A stretch of DNA of 64,000 nt, taken from the IMG/VR virus record IMGVR_UViG_3300002835_000050, positions 1 to 64,000 of that record; one strand, given 5' to 3'. Source of the DNA: a virus. Of the stretch, positions 34,201 through 45,800 are shown in pieces (the stretch's first letter is position 1; each line of letters opens with the position of its first letter). The translations under genes were made by a program, and so were the position numbers. The notes below the pieces were generated by a model. That model was not told the origin of the DNA and searched no databases. It saw only the letters and a program-made list of their open reading frames with translations.

Positions 34201-36815
34201 TTGAAGAACAATTTAATTTAGTTATTGATAATACTTTATTAAATCATTTAGCTGATAGAGGTATTTATATTAGTCTTGATGATTTCCAAGATTGGAGATT
34301 AACAGGAACACCTCCTTCTGAGTTTTTTGATAATGCTAGAAAAATGGTTATTCCAGAAGGTACAGAGTTATATGATGAGTACTATAAGGAATTTGAAAAA
34401 GCTGCTTCATTAAAAAGTCAAGATTCTAGTCTTGTACCAGAATCATTAAATGAAGAACTTAAAAAAGATTTAGAGCAAGCAGATTTAGATATGGAAGCTG
34501 AATTAGATTCTATACCTAAAAAAGAAGTTAAGAATGTAATTAAAAATCTTAAACCTGATAGCGGTAAAACTTTAAGCTTAACTAAAATTAATACTGAACT
34601 TAATCCAAATGAATATGCCGAAGCTGAATATGGTGGAGACAATCCATTTGTTATTTTTAAGGATGAAGATGGTAATTTAAGATTAGAGAACATTGAGGGT
34701 GAGATTATAAAAGATACATCTAAAGTAGCAATTAACTTTAGTGAAGTAACTATCTATACTTTAGTTGAAAGAGCTGATCCAGAATTAGCTAAACCAGTTG
34801 TAGAAAAGTATGAAGCCTATAAAAATAAAATTAGAGATGAGTACGCTACTAAGATAGATAATCTTACTAAAGCTGAGGAAGCTCCAATTAATGATTTTGT
34901 ACCTATTGTTTCAGAAGTAAGCAGTGTTTTTAAATATCCTGCTTTATACAATACTCTATATACTAGCTTTACTGATAAAGTAATTAGTAAATTAGATCCT
35001 GCAGATTTAGATTCATTAACTGAAGAACAAGAATTAAACTTATTTAATAAATTCTTACAAACAGATAAAGAAGCTAAAACTGAAATAGAAAACTTTAATA
35101 AAAAACAAGTTACAGAAACTGAAGTAAAAGCTTCTCCTGAAAGATCTGATTTTGAATATATTTATCAAGGTAAGAAAAAAAACACAGCAGACTTAAAAAC
35201 AATAGCTGATTTAAGAAAAGCACAAAGAAGATTTAAGGCTTTAGTTGATGATATTACCAGTATGGAAAATCCAAACACTGAGGATATTACAAATAAAAGT
35301 AAATACAGTGTTATTGTTAAAGAATTTGATAAATTAATTCAAGCTAGATCTAAACAAAATTTAACTCCTGAATTAAGAACTGCTTTAGATAAAATAAACA
35401 AACTTAAAGAAGCACAAAGTGAAATACAAGTAGCTGATGCGGGTATGCTTATTGATGATGAAGAATATCAAAATGTTGAAACTGCATTAGGTCTTAAGAA
35501 AAATAAGGAGCCTTATAAGGTTTATATTGATGCTCAAATTAAAAACTTATTTGAGGGAATTACTCCACCAGTATTTGATACTAATGCTATATCTCAAGAA
35601 GCTTTTGATAACTTATTTGGTCCAAAAGGATACATCACTTCTATAAAGAATAGAGTAGATAATGGAGAATTATCTGTTATTGCTCAGGATCTTGCAGTAT
35701 ATGATTCAAATACTAAATTAGCAACTAATATTGATTTGTTATTAGCTGATACTCAAGGTAACTTACTTATTGTAAATACAATAAATGATTCAAAAAGTAA
35801 TTGGGATGTATTTACTAAAAAGGATAATCCAAATTCTAAGTTAAAAGATGTTAAGTTACTAGCAGTAGCTAAGGCTAATCTTTTAAATAATATGATTGGT
35901 GTAGATGCTAAAACATTAGTATTACCAATTGAGATGAGTGTAAGTACAGCTAATGATAAAATCATGATAGCTAATAAACCTACCTCACCTTCATTAACTG
36001 CTGTTGATGCTCTTATTACATTAGATAAAAAAGATGTCCAAGATCAGGTGAATAGTATTATTCCAATAGCTAAAAAAGAGACAGTTGAAACAAAAGTTGA
36101 AACTGAAAACATTAGCGTAGTTCCTGCTGATGCTGAATCAAGTGATGATACTCAATCTCCAGCTGTTGAGGCAGGAGAGCAAGAAAGAGAAACTAGATTT
36201 ATAGATGACAGTGTAAGATATGGAGCAAAAGAGTTTAAAGAAAGTTTAGCTAAAGCTGATATTACCACCTTTAATGCTGTTATGGCAGAGCTTAATCTTA
36301 AAATTCAAGAAGGTGTTGTAGATGTAAATGATCTTGAGACAATGTCAGAATTAGCAAAAGAAAGATTAGAACAATTAAAACAACCACAAAATGTAAAAAT
36401 TGTACCTGAATCTTTAACTGCAGATAAACAATTTGTTGCAAAAAGCATTATCTTTACAGAGCCCGGTAATCAAAAAAGTGAAATATTTGCTGAAGAAGAT
36501 GATACAGTAGTTATTAACTCTGTTAATACTAAAAATAAAACTGTATCTGTTTCAGCATTAGGTAGTTCAAAACAAATGACTATTGGTTTTAATGATATAA
36601 ATAAACTCTTTACATTAAAAGATTCAATAATGGATGCTACAGAAACACAAGATATGAGCCTATCTACAGAAGATAAAATTAAAATTAATGAGTCAATTGA
36701 CTTAGCTGATGGGTTTATAACAAATCCTGATAAACTTGGAAAAGTGGAAGGTGAGTCTTCTAGTAAATCACTAGAAGAATTAGATAATGAATTATTGAAT
36801 GACATAGATTGTTAA
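31236..36815 (+). CDS. Giant internal virion protein with degenerate PD-(D/E)XK-like region
   Basis: The protein has 1859 residues. The N-terminal 90 residues are proline-rich. Residues 90-600 contain amphipathic and glycine/alanine-rich helices (ESFWPLF-like aromatic patches; SEAILEEIGGVLLAPETLGG) that might insert into membranes on ejection. The centre (600-1400) is long charged helices. Residues about 1485-1525 read GELSVIAQDLAVYDSNTKLA, then TNIDLLLADTQGNLLIVN, with D1500 in the position of the metal-binding aspartate of phage RecB-like nucleases. The usual D-x-K-T after the next strand is replaced by N-T-I-N-D, so the site looks inactive. It overlaps the previous gene by 14 bases and the next starts 4 bases after it. 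The nuclease relation is inference from pattern. Confidence 0.75.
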   Translation: MADINNAGFNPLDSLGPEYGRINRPILDNKGLAPFEGDKLEMPKINFPITPYSDVLESPQRNVREQVVGNPPNKPGASKEKFDFDSYKKGISNKLKAGFESLQDNSTYAKVYSYDAGPDSNAFYKRYAAYGADTFDKIGFSPLRDNEALFNSHTTWWDDHKRMMTNSFWPLFGRGFVAGPKSLGRMLTGDFTGTDIEDARAYKEAAAIGQSSKKGFGAFANNTMMNFGYSAGIMSEAILEEIGGVLLAPETLGGSFFAATANASKNVLKATKGLDVAEDGYKAVNSTLNAIDNVSQARTFWQNANKLGTSAFSPVGSTIKGFQAAKAADNLNNLGKAFKTFGGFYRDVQRINMALSEARLEGGMVKNEVYDKLYNQYYTKNNRPPSDAEQYEMIKQSEKASLNTVLWNTALIYGSNAITFPNIMGSKGGIRSFMKNSLQEFATVKGGKFGDLGKIVYDKGLKKVVFEKNNLKNLAKSWLKQPIYKSTMGTIGYFKANFAEGIQENLQEVISGANERYYVDSFKSPALRSHNYSKAVAKYNEASQTAYFGDELGKQFTATGFETFASGFAMGALATPVNAVFNNLSVGYNRIFDNKAYQEIKDKKEKIVNSLAEQLNSIDVNEFLNARPFNYATQDVVASIKQYGDKKQANDAHLDAFMSQMETMIQTGTVDVFKDRLMDLTQLSPEEFEEAIPTVPKGEGAAYQNKIPDIIKKAKKIEERYKYYNEKFPNPVTYNEMPPKDSPEYEDAAILHNAWNKGIENAIYFNEAFEDTMNRKKSIMETYLSQAPLKGMSQRDSEVIFDIKKLRNEQTILKDEISILKELNDPASQSELQLKERKLEALTKLGDKTATLSNFFNRYERAEEVRKQLQIEKGGEPVTDEEVEKTLDEVFGEYSEENKIKTFSEHEAAYKDYLKALANVNGEYLFDQNIDETYELLGHHFKLDSESRNLMKYVNLLHDPNGFIESVQRNRVWMKDLYKRRSDIYKQMVEEQFNLVIDNTLLNHLADRGIYISLDDFQDWRLTGTPPSEFFDNARKMVIPEGTELYDEYYKEFEKAASLKSQDSSLVPESLNEELKKDLEQADLDMEAELDSIPKKEVKNVIKNLKPDSGKTLSLTKINTELNPNEYAEAEYGGDNPFVIFKDEDGNLRLENIEGEIIKDTSKVAINFSEVTIYTLVERADPELAKPVVEKYEAYKNKIRDEYATKIDNLTKAEEAPINDFVPIVSEVSSVFKYPALYNTLYTSFTDKVISKLDPADLDSLTEEQELNLFNKFLQTDKEAKTEIENFNKKQVTETEVKASPERSDFEYIYQGKKKNTADLKTIADLRKAQRRFKALVDDITSMENPNTEDITNKSKYSVIVKEFDKLIQARSKQNLTPELRTALDKINKLKEAQSEIQVADAGMLIDDEEYQNVETALGLKKNKEPYKVYIDAQIKNLFEGITPPVFDTNAISQEAFDNLFGPKGYITSIKNRVDNGELSVIAQDLAVYDSNTKLATNIDLLLADTQGNLLIVNTINDSKSNWDVFTKKDNPNSKLKDVKLLAVAKANLLNNMIGVDAKTLVLPIEMSVSTANDKIMIANKPTSPSLTAVDALITLDKKDVQDQVNSIIPIAKKETVETKVETENISVVPADAESSDDTQSPAVEAGEQERETRFIDDSVRYGAKEFKESLAKADITTFNAVMAELNLKIQEGVVDVNDLETMSELAKERLEQLKQPQNVKIVPESLTADKQFVAKSIIFTEPGNQKSEIFAEEDDTVVINSVNTKNKTVSVSALGSSKQMTIGFNDINKLFTLKDSIMDATETQDMSLSTEDKIKINESIDLADGFITNPDKLGKVEGESSSKSLEELDNELLNDIDC

Positions 36816-36819
36816 TATT

Positions 36820-39800
36820 ATGAAAATAACTTGTGCTTTATCTCAATCTCAAATTGAGAAATTATATGCTAATGTTTATGGTTACATGCTTAATAAAGGT
36901 AATGATTTTGAGCCTAAACAATACATGATAGATTTATTTGATAAGCTTGCTAAAAAGAAAGATGTAGAAACTGCAGCTAAATTTTTGCAACAAGTACCAT
37001 CTTTAATTGGTACAGCATCATTTAGACCAGGTCTTGAACAGTTTGAGATTAGTACTGATATACTTAAACCATTAATAAATCAATTTAAAAGAGATGAGAA
37101 TGGTTTGGTTAATGTAGTTAAATATTTTAATCCAGTATTGGATCCTGAAGTAAAAAAAGAATTAGTTGAGAAAAAAGCTAATGATGCTTTTGATATTATT
37201 GAAGTAGATACAAATAGAATTATTACACAAGATTTTGATTTTAAACCTTATTCTGCATTATCTACAACAATGCAACAGTTTATTACTCAAAATCCAAAAG
37301 ATAAGACAAATGCAAGTGAAACTTTAGATCCTTCAAGAAAAGTTATTTATAATACACTAGATGCAATAAGATCTGTTGTTAATGATAATACAGCTTTTAA
37401 AGAAGTAGTTTACCAAGGTAAAGTATTAAAACTAAAACCTGTTAGACTAAATGAAATCAATCCTGTATTATTAGATAAAACAACTAATGCTCTATTAAAT
37501 AAAGCTGGTGCAATTAATGCTGGTAAAAAAGGTGTAGAATCTGTTACTCCTATAAATGAAATCTTCTTAATGGTTCTTTCAGATAGTAAAGGAGAATTAT
37601 TATACTTTACAGAAGATGGTAACATTACAACTCAGGATAAAGGTGGTAGATTAGTTTATCAGTTTTTAAGAGATGCTAGAAAAGATGGAAATAATATTAT
37701 GATAACTGATATGTATGGTTATCAAAATTCTATTTTAGATCCTGCTACTATTGCAAATAAAGCTGGAGTACCTGTTGAAGTTATTGAAGAGCAACAAAAT
37801 AAAGAATTTAAAGAACTTTATGACTATAGACAAAAGTTAATCAATAATGAAAAAGTTGATTTACTAGATATAGTAAGTGTAAGTAATGGTATTGCAGAAT
37901 ATGCTCCAGATAAATTAAATTTATCTAACATCTCTACAATCTTAAATGATAATGATGCAGCTATAAGAAGTATTGATACAGTTAACTCACCGCGTTCTGG
38001 ATTTATTGAAGGACAAGCTGTTATAACTATTAAAGGTGTTGAATATGCTGTTGATAGACCTAACATATCTTTAGACCTTATAAATAAAATTGCAACTGTT
38101 CTTACAAATAAAGACATTACAAATAAAAAGAAATATAGATTTGTTAGTACATTCTTAGCAGATAAAGCTTCTCCTTCAACAAGAAAACATAATATTACTT
38201 ATTTACCAAATAGTGATGTTTTACTATTTGAATATTCTGAAACTACTTTTGATGAAGGATATAGTAAAATGAAATCTGTAAACTTAGATAGTCCTACAGC
38301 AAAAAATGATATTGTAAAAGCTTTACAGTTTGCTTCTGGTAAAAACGGAAAATACTATACAGCTAAAATGACTATCAGTAATGAAGCACTAGATAAAGGT
38401 TATCAAGATTATAATTTGAATACAAATACATTAGATGATAATTATTCAAACTACATTGATCTATTAAAAACATTAGATAATACTAATATTAGTGTAGATC
38501 TTAATCCTGCTGGAAGAACTTTTAATAGTTACTTAAGATTTGCTTTACCAAATGAGTTTACAGAACAATTAGCAAATGCTCAAAAAAATACTGATGAGAT
38601 TGTTAAGGATGACTTATTTGAAACACTTTCTGAACCTGAAGATGAAAAACCTGTTTTTGGAGTTAAAGCAACTAGAGAAAAATTAATCAATGCTTTAGAA
38701 AAAAATGAAACAGTTAGTGGTACTATTTCTTTTGTAACAGGAAGTAAATGGTTATTAACAACACCAGAGGGTCAAGTAGTTGAGTTTTTTAATAAAGAAA
38801 ACAATATAACTAATGAAGATGTAATTAGTACAGCAACTCTTAATTTAATTCCAGAGATTACATTAGATAATAAACCTTTTACTAATGTAATTGAAGTTAA
38901 AGTTGGTAATAAATTTATTGGTTATGTAAGAGAAACTGAAGATTTTTCTAAACCAGTAAAACAAAAATCAATTGAGGAAATTGAAGCTGAGATAAATCAA
39001 GTTATTGATGGTAAAGGTGAAGCTACACCAGAAGATGATGGAGCAGCAAGTGTGTTCTTTCTTAGAAAAGGAAGTTTACCTGCAGATGTAACAGAGAAAC
39101 AAATCAAGGATGCTAAGAAATGGTGGACTAATTCTCCATTAAATAAACACATTGGTTTCAAAGAGGTAGCAAATATTGTTAACTCAGATGCTTATGCAAG
39201 ATTTACTAAATATGGAGCTGTCCTTAATGGAAACTTAGGTATTATAGAACTTGCTGATAAAGGTTCTATGGTAGATGTGTATCATGAAGCATGGCACGGG
39301 TTTTCCCAATTATACTTAAGTAAAGCTGAGAAAAAAGCTTTGTATAAAGAGGTACAAAAAAAGATGGGTTCTAAAGCTGACTTCTTTGATATAGAAGAAA
39401 ACTTAGCTGAAGCTTTCCGTGAATATGTAAGAACAGGGAAAGCTTTGAAAGGTGCTCCTAAGACAAACAGCATTTTCAAAAAGATCCTTAACTTCTTAAG
39501 AGAGTTGTTTGGAAAAGGTAGTGTTACTGATGTTACTGATATTAAAAGAGTTAATGAGTTATTTAATGAGCTATACTTAGGTACTGAACTTAATAAGTAC
39601 ACTCCTTCTATTGCTAATGTTATGTTTAATACATTAAATAGAAGCTTGGGTATAATCAAACCAGGTACTGCAGATGAACAAGTTCTTAATAGACAAGACT
39701 CTAATAAGTTAAAAGATAGTATGGATTCTATCATATCTGACATTGTAGATAATGAAGCTAAAAGAAGTAATAAGAAATCTGGTACTTTAAGTATATTATT

Positions 39801-42800
39801 AGACTCAAGAAACAGAGAACCTTTATACATACTAATTAAACAACAACTTAACAACAAATTAGAATTATCTAAAACACAATTACAGGATACTCCAAATAAT
39901 TTAGAAAATGCTCTTAAGAGAGAGATACTAGAAAATAGAATTAGAATTCTACAAACTGGTTTAGATAATTATGGAGACACTAAAGAAGGTTTAATTGGAT
40001 ACCATGTTGAAAATAGTACATATGACTTAATGAAACAAAAGTATACAGTTCTTGAGTTAGATGAAGAAGGTAATTTATTTGATCCTGCTAATATTAAAAA
40101 TACAGAAAGATACGGTGATAAAGAAGAAGGTCAAAAATCTTTGATTGAATTAGCAGGTAAAGAAACATTATACATTCTTAAAAGTTTACATAAAGGAAAA
40201 ATCAATAAGGATACAAACTTAATTGAGTTTACATATGATGATTTAGGTTTTAAACAGTTAGCAGATTTTAGATCTACTTGGAATACTGTAGTTAGAACTA
40301 TTGGTGGTGTACAAGATCCACAAGAAATGTATGATAGATTAGCTAATGAAGGTGAAACAGATTCTCAATTAAGACAATTAGTACAAACTAAATTAGCTAA
40401 TCCTAAATTAGTTACAGAAGATATTGCTAAGAATAATCAATATGAATTTAAAGCTACTACTTCTATTTGGCAAGATTTTAGTAAATCTAAGATTCCTTAT
40501 ATTCAGTTAACTATCCGCAAAACAGAAACTGGAGAAAAAGAAGTATATGATTATAATGGTAATCCAATACCAAATAAAAGCTATAAAACTTATGATTATT
40601 CAAGTGCTGTTACTGATGCTTCAATTGAAGCATATAATATCATTAGAAAATTTGAAGATAAATTTAAATCTAATCTGGATAATCCATATGTAGAAAGACT
40701 TGGTATTGACAATATACCTACATTAAACATTCAACAAGTTGTTAAAGACTTTGGTGTTAATGGTAAACTTAATACTGAAAAATCATTTGCTTTTGCAAGA
40801 GCTCTTGGATTTGCATTAGATGATCTTAGTATTATTAAAGGTGTGCTTAATAAAAAAGATAATAAAACTATAGAACAGTTTGGTTTATCATATATATTTG
40901 ATGTAGTTAAAAAGCTTAGTGATAAGGAAAACTTAGAAAATGTAAGCAGTGCAACTAAAAAAGCTATCTTAAACTTTAGAACTAATCCAATAAATACATT
41001 AATGAATGATATCCCAGCAGGGGTAATTGGAAACAGTAAAGTAAATCAAAAAAATAAAGTACTAGAAATAGCAAAATTACAAAGTAGATATGGTTTAGAT
41101 ACTTCTAACAACATGGTATTAAATGCTGAAAGAAATAGAGTATCTGAATTTATTGAGAATAACTCTATATCTAAACAAGTGTCTGCTTTAAATAATGCTT
41201 CAAAGCTTTCTGATTTATGGACATCTGATAAGTATCAACATATGGCTTATTTAGATCCTAGAATTAATGCTTATACAAAAAGATTAGGTATAATCAGATC
41301 ATTATATGATATGTCAAGTGCAGAGCAATTAAAAAGATCTAATAAATCTTTAACATTGTTTATGGACTCAGGAACTCAAATTGCTGATGAAGATGGTGGT
41401 TTAAATACTGCTAATTTAGATATTGCTTCTAAAAGACTTCAAGAAATGAATACTATGTTAAAAAGCGGTGTTCAAGAATTCTTAAGACATGCATCTAAAT
41501 CATCTGCATTTGGTGTTAAGATAGATAGTGGTATTATTGGTTCTCCAGATAAATCAGGATTTGATAATTATCTTTGGGTTGACAGTGATATGTTTGTTGA
41601 TGGTACTGCTTATGATTATGCATTCTTAACTCACTTTTTACCTTACATTGAAGGGGAAGCAGAAAGAATTTATAAATTTAGAAAGAACAAGACTGAGTAT
41701 TCTAAATATGCAGGATACAATAGAAAAGTTGAAGGAGGTTTTATGGCTGGAGAAATCTTTACTGCATTTGATGATATTATTGAAGATGATACAAAAAAAT
41801 TAATTTATAAAGCAATTGATGCTGCTATAGCAAACAATGAATCATTTGACTTAAGAACATACATAAGAACTCAAAATAATCCTTTAGCAACTACATTAAG
41901 AAACCAGGTAAGAAGTTATTTTGATAATCAAAGTAAAGTCAATTATAATAATTTACAAGAGTTAAAGTTTATTGATCCGGAGTTGATTGATAAAATGAAA
42001 AGTCTTAATACTCCAGAAGATCAGATTGAGAAAAAACTTGTAGAAGTATATACTTATAATTCATGGATTCAAAACTTTGAAACAGCTGTTTTATTTTATG
42101 GAGATATAGCACAATATAATCATGCTAAACAAGAACTACATAAAAGAAATACAGGTTCAACTTCTGGAGGACGCGCTTTTAGAACAGATGTTGCTGCAAG
42201 AAATTTTGTAAATTCTTTCTTAAGTGAAACTTCTTATGCAAAAAAATATAACAAGCCTACTATAAATTATAATGGTACATACAATACAGCAATTGTACAA
42301 GACATAAAAAGAACTTCAGAGTATTTAGGTGAAATTGAAAAAGGATTAACAGATGAGTATACTAAAAGATATGCTACTTCTAAAGATCCTAATAAAGAAG
42401 CTGAGATAAAACGTAGAGTTGCAATTGAGATTGCTAAGTATGTAGATATGGAAGAAGGAGATGGTCAAGGTTATATTAGTTTTGATGCATATAGAAATTT
42501 AAAATATCTAGAAAATTCATGGTCAAATGATCAAGAGATCTTATTCCAAAAAATTAAAAATGGAGAAGAAGTAAAAGCATCTGACATAAAAGAATTTTTC
42601 CCAGTATATAAATTACAAAACTATGGACCTTTAGCAAATAAGGAAATAGGTTTACCTATTACAGCTATGCATAAGTTTGCTTTATTTCCATTAATCCCTA
42701 ATGTTATTGCAGGATCAGATCTTGAGTCTTTACATTTGCAAATGATTGATAAAAACATTCAATATGTAACATTCCAAACGGGTTCTAAAGTAGGTAGTGT

Positions 42801-45800
42801 AACTTCTGCAGTTAATAAAGATGGTGATCCTGTAGCTGATGAAATATATGTTGGTGATCAGAAAAAATTAAAAGCTGATATAACTTTTACTCCTAATACA
42901 ATTTACTTAGAGTATCTTAAAAATGTAACTAATGTACCTAATGCATATAAAAATAAGACTGTATTCTCAACTCAGTTAAGAAAACTTATCTTAAAAGATA
43001 TGTATAAGGATAAAAAAATCATTAATGATGCTAATGAATCTGCAGTTAAAAGATATGAAAAAGCTGTAGACTCTTATAGCCAGTTATTGAAAATGGAGTT
43101 ACTACAAGAAGTTGATTATGAATATGATATAGAAACTGGTACTTATAAAGGAAACATCAGTAAGTTTTTAGAAGTAGTAGAAAGAGAATTAGGTAGAAGA
43201 AATATACCTGAGCACTTAATTGAATTTATAGGTTTAAATAGAGATACTACAATTAAAACAGATTTATCTTTACACTTAGTAGCAGATCAAATTGAAGCTA
43301 TCATTACAGGTTTAATTGAAAAAAGATTAATCAAACAAAAAGTTAAAGGTGAGGCTCTAGTACAAGTTGCTAGTTCAATGTCAAATGGGCTTTGGGATAC
43401 TAAACTTAAAAAAGGTACTAAAGAAGAGATTATGAAGTACTTAGGTACTAATAACTTACCTTTTTATAATAAAGATGCAAACACAGGTAAAACAAATGCA
43501 ATGAAAGTTGCTATTGCTTTACAAGGTGATTTCTCTAACTTGCTTAAACTTAATGCTTTAGATGGTCAACCGATTGCTACAAGAGCAAGATTAAATGATA
43601 TGATTAAAGAAGATGCATGGTTAGATATAGCTGATAACAGAAAGTCAGTTACTTTAGCTGCTGTACGTATTCCAGTACAAGGATTAAACTCTATGGAATT
43701 TATGGAAGTTTATGAATTCTTAGATCCATCTGCTGGAAATATTATCATTCCTCCAACTGAGATTGTTGCTAAATCAGGAGCTGATTTTGACGTTGATAAA
43801 TTGACTACATTCATGCCTGCAATTGATTCTTATGGAAATTTTGTAAAAACAGGATTAAGTAATGATGAATTGTCAATGAAGTTAGATGGTGTTGAAAATG
43901 AAAATGTAGGTAAAGGCTTAATTAAAAATCAAAAAGCTGCATTAGAAAATGAACTTATCATGGCTATTTCTGGTATCTTAGAATTATCTGATAATTATGC
44001 ATCACTGGTAAGACCAAATGATACATACTTAATGAAAGATGATATTGCTGATGAATTAGAAAAGTATGTTACTAGTTATGATAGATTCAGTAACTTCAAT
44101 AGAAAAACTCCAGGTTTCAGTCCAACAAAAACTCTTGAGGTAGGTTATAACTTACATAACCATGAGGTAAACATGATTGGTAAAAGAGTATTAGGTATGT
44201 TAGCAATAGAAAATTCATTACATCCAGTTATGAATTCAATTGGTTTATCATTACCTAAAACATATAAAAACTTAGAGTTTGACCAAGATTTAAACAGAAA
44301 TAAAGAAGGGACTACTGATTTTGAAATGAGATTATTTTTACCTCATAACAAAACAGAAGATGGTAGAATTTCTTTATCAGGTGTAGATACTGTTGATGGA
44401 CTTGACAACATAGGTGAAATGTTTTCACAAATGATGAATGGTGCTGTGGATGTTGAAAAAAATCCATGGATATTCTTTATACAAGGGAATTATGAAATGA
44501 TTCCAATGATTACTTTTTTATTAAAAGCCGGAGTCCCAAGAAAACAAGCTATATATTTTGTTTCTAATCCAATTGTAAGAGAGTATGCTAAAGAACAACG
44601 TAAACTTAAAAGTGCTTATGCTAAAATTACAGGAACTGTAGAAGAAAATTTTGGTAAAAGTTTTGTTAAATATACAGCTGCAACAAATGCTCTTACTAAA
44701 TTTGGAGTTTCTCAAGCAGGTAAAAAAATAACTAATAAAACATATTTTAAATCTGTTAATGATGCTGTAGCTAAACAAGGAGTATTAAATGATGAAGGTT
44801 TATTTGATGAGACTTCAATGAGAATGCTTATAGAAAATCCCGAAGCTCCTGAATATAAAGATCAAGCAATAGCAATGTTCTTACACTTTTTAGAATTAGA
44901 AAAATCTACAAGAGGTTACAATGCATTAAAGTTTGTAGCTAATCCAGATACTAAGACATCTAAAACTTTACAAGAGATTATAAGAAGAAATGTAGCTTTT
45001 GATGAAGCTGCTGCATTATCTACTTTAGAGAAAGGTTCTGTAAATGAATTATTAAACTCTGTATTAGGTTCTTTCTATAATAATAAAATCATAGGAGATT
45101 TAGTAGCCCCGGTGTTTAAATTAAGAAACAATGATGTAGTTACTGATTATATCTTAGATAGACTTAAAAATAATTCTTCTAGTATAACAAAAGCATTTGG
45201 TACAGATCAAGATGGTACAAGAAAGTTTATTACTTCTTTTAAAAATGCTATTCCTAATTATATCTTCCAAAATTACATGTCTAATTTTATAGATGAGTCA
45301 GGAGAAATAACTAGTATGCCTAAATACTATAAAGGAATTGAAGTTATTAATAAAGCTGGTGCTAAAGAGGGTGCTGAAATAATTGATAATAAACTTTATA
45401 TTGATAAGGCAAGATTAGAAAAAGAATATGCTGAAGAGTTATATGCTGCTTCTAATACAAATCCTGGTAACTATAATAGTGAAGGCTTAAGAGGTTTTGG
45501 TAATACTATAAACTTATTCAATACAGAATCAGCTTATTTTAAATATGTATTTGAAAGAGCTATTCAAAAAGATTTATACAGTCCAGAATCAGTTAAAGAA
45601 GATAAAGACTATTTAAGATTTAATGAGTTTCTTAAAGATGATAAACAAGCTTACTTAGCTTATATTAATCAAAGAGCACTTGTGTATGCATTTAATAGAA
45701 AGATTATTACAGGAATGGATAATGATTCTTATACTAACATGCTATTAAACATGATAAATGATTATCCTATTTTAGCAAGTAAATATAATATCATATCTCA

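Noticed and set aside
39282-39857. A 191-residue open frame on the minus strand inside the giant polymerase-like gene
   Set aside because: It is antisense to a well-supported domain (including HEAWH), has low-complexity leucine/serine-rich translation, and has no start context. The same holds for the other minus-strand frames between 1778 and 52709.
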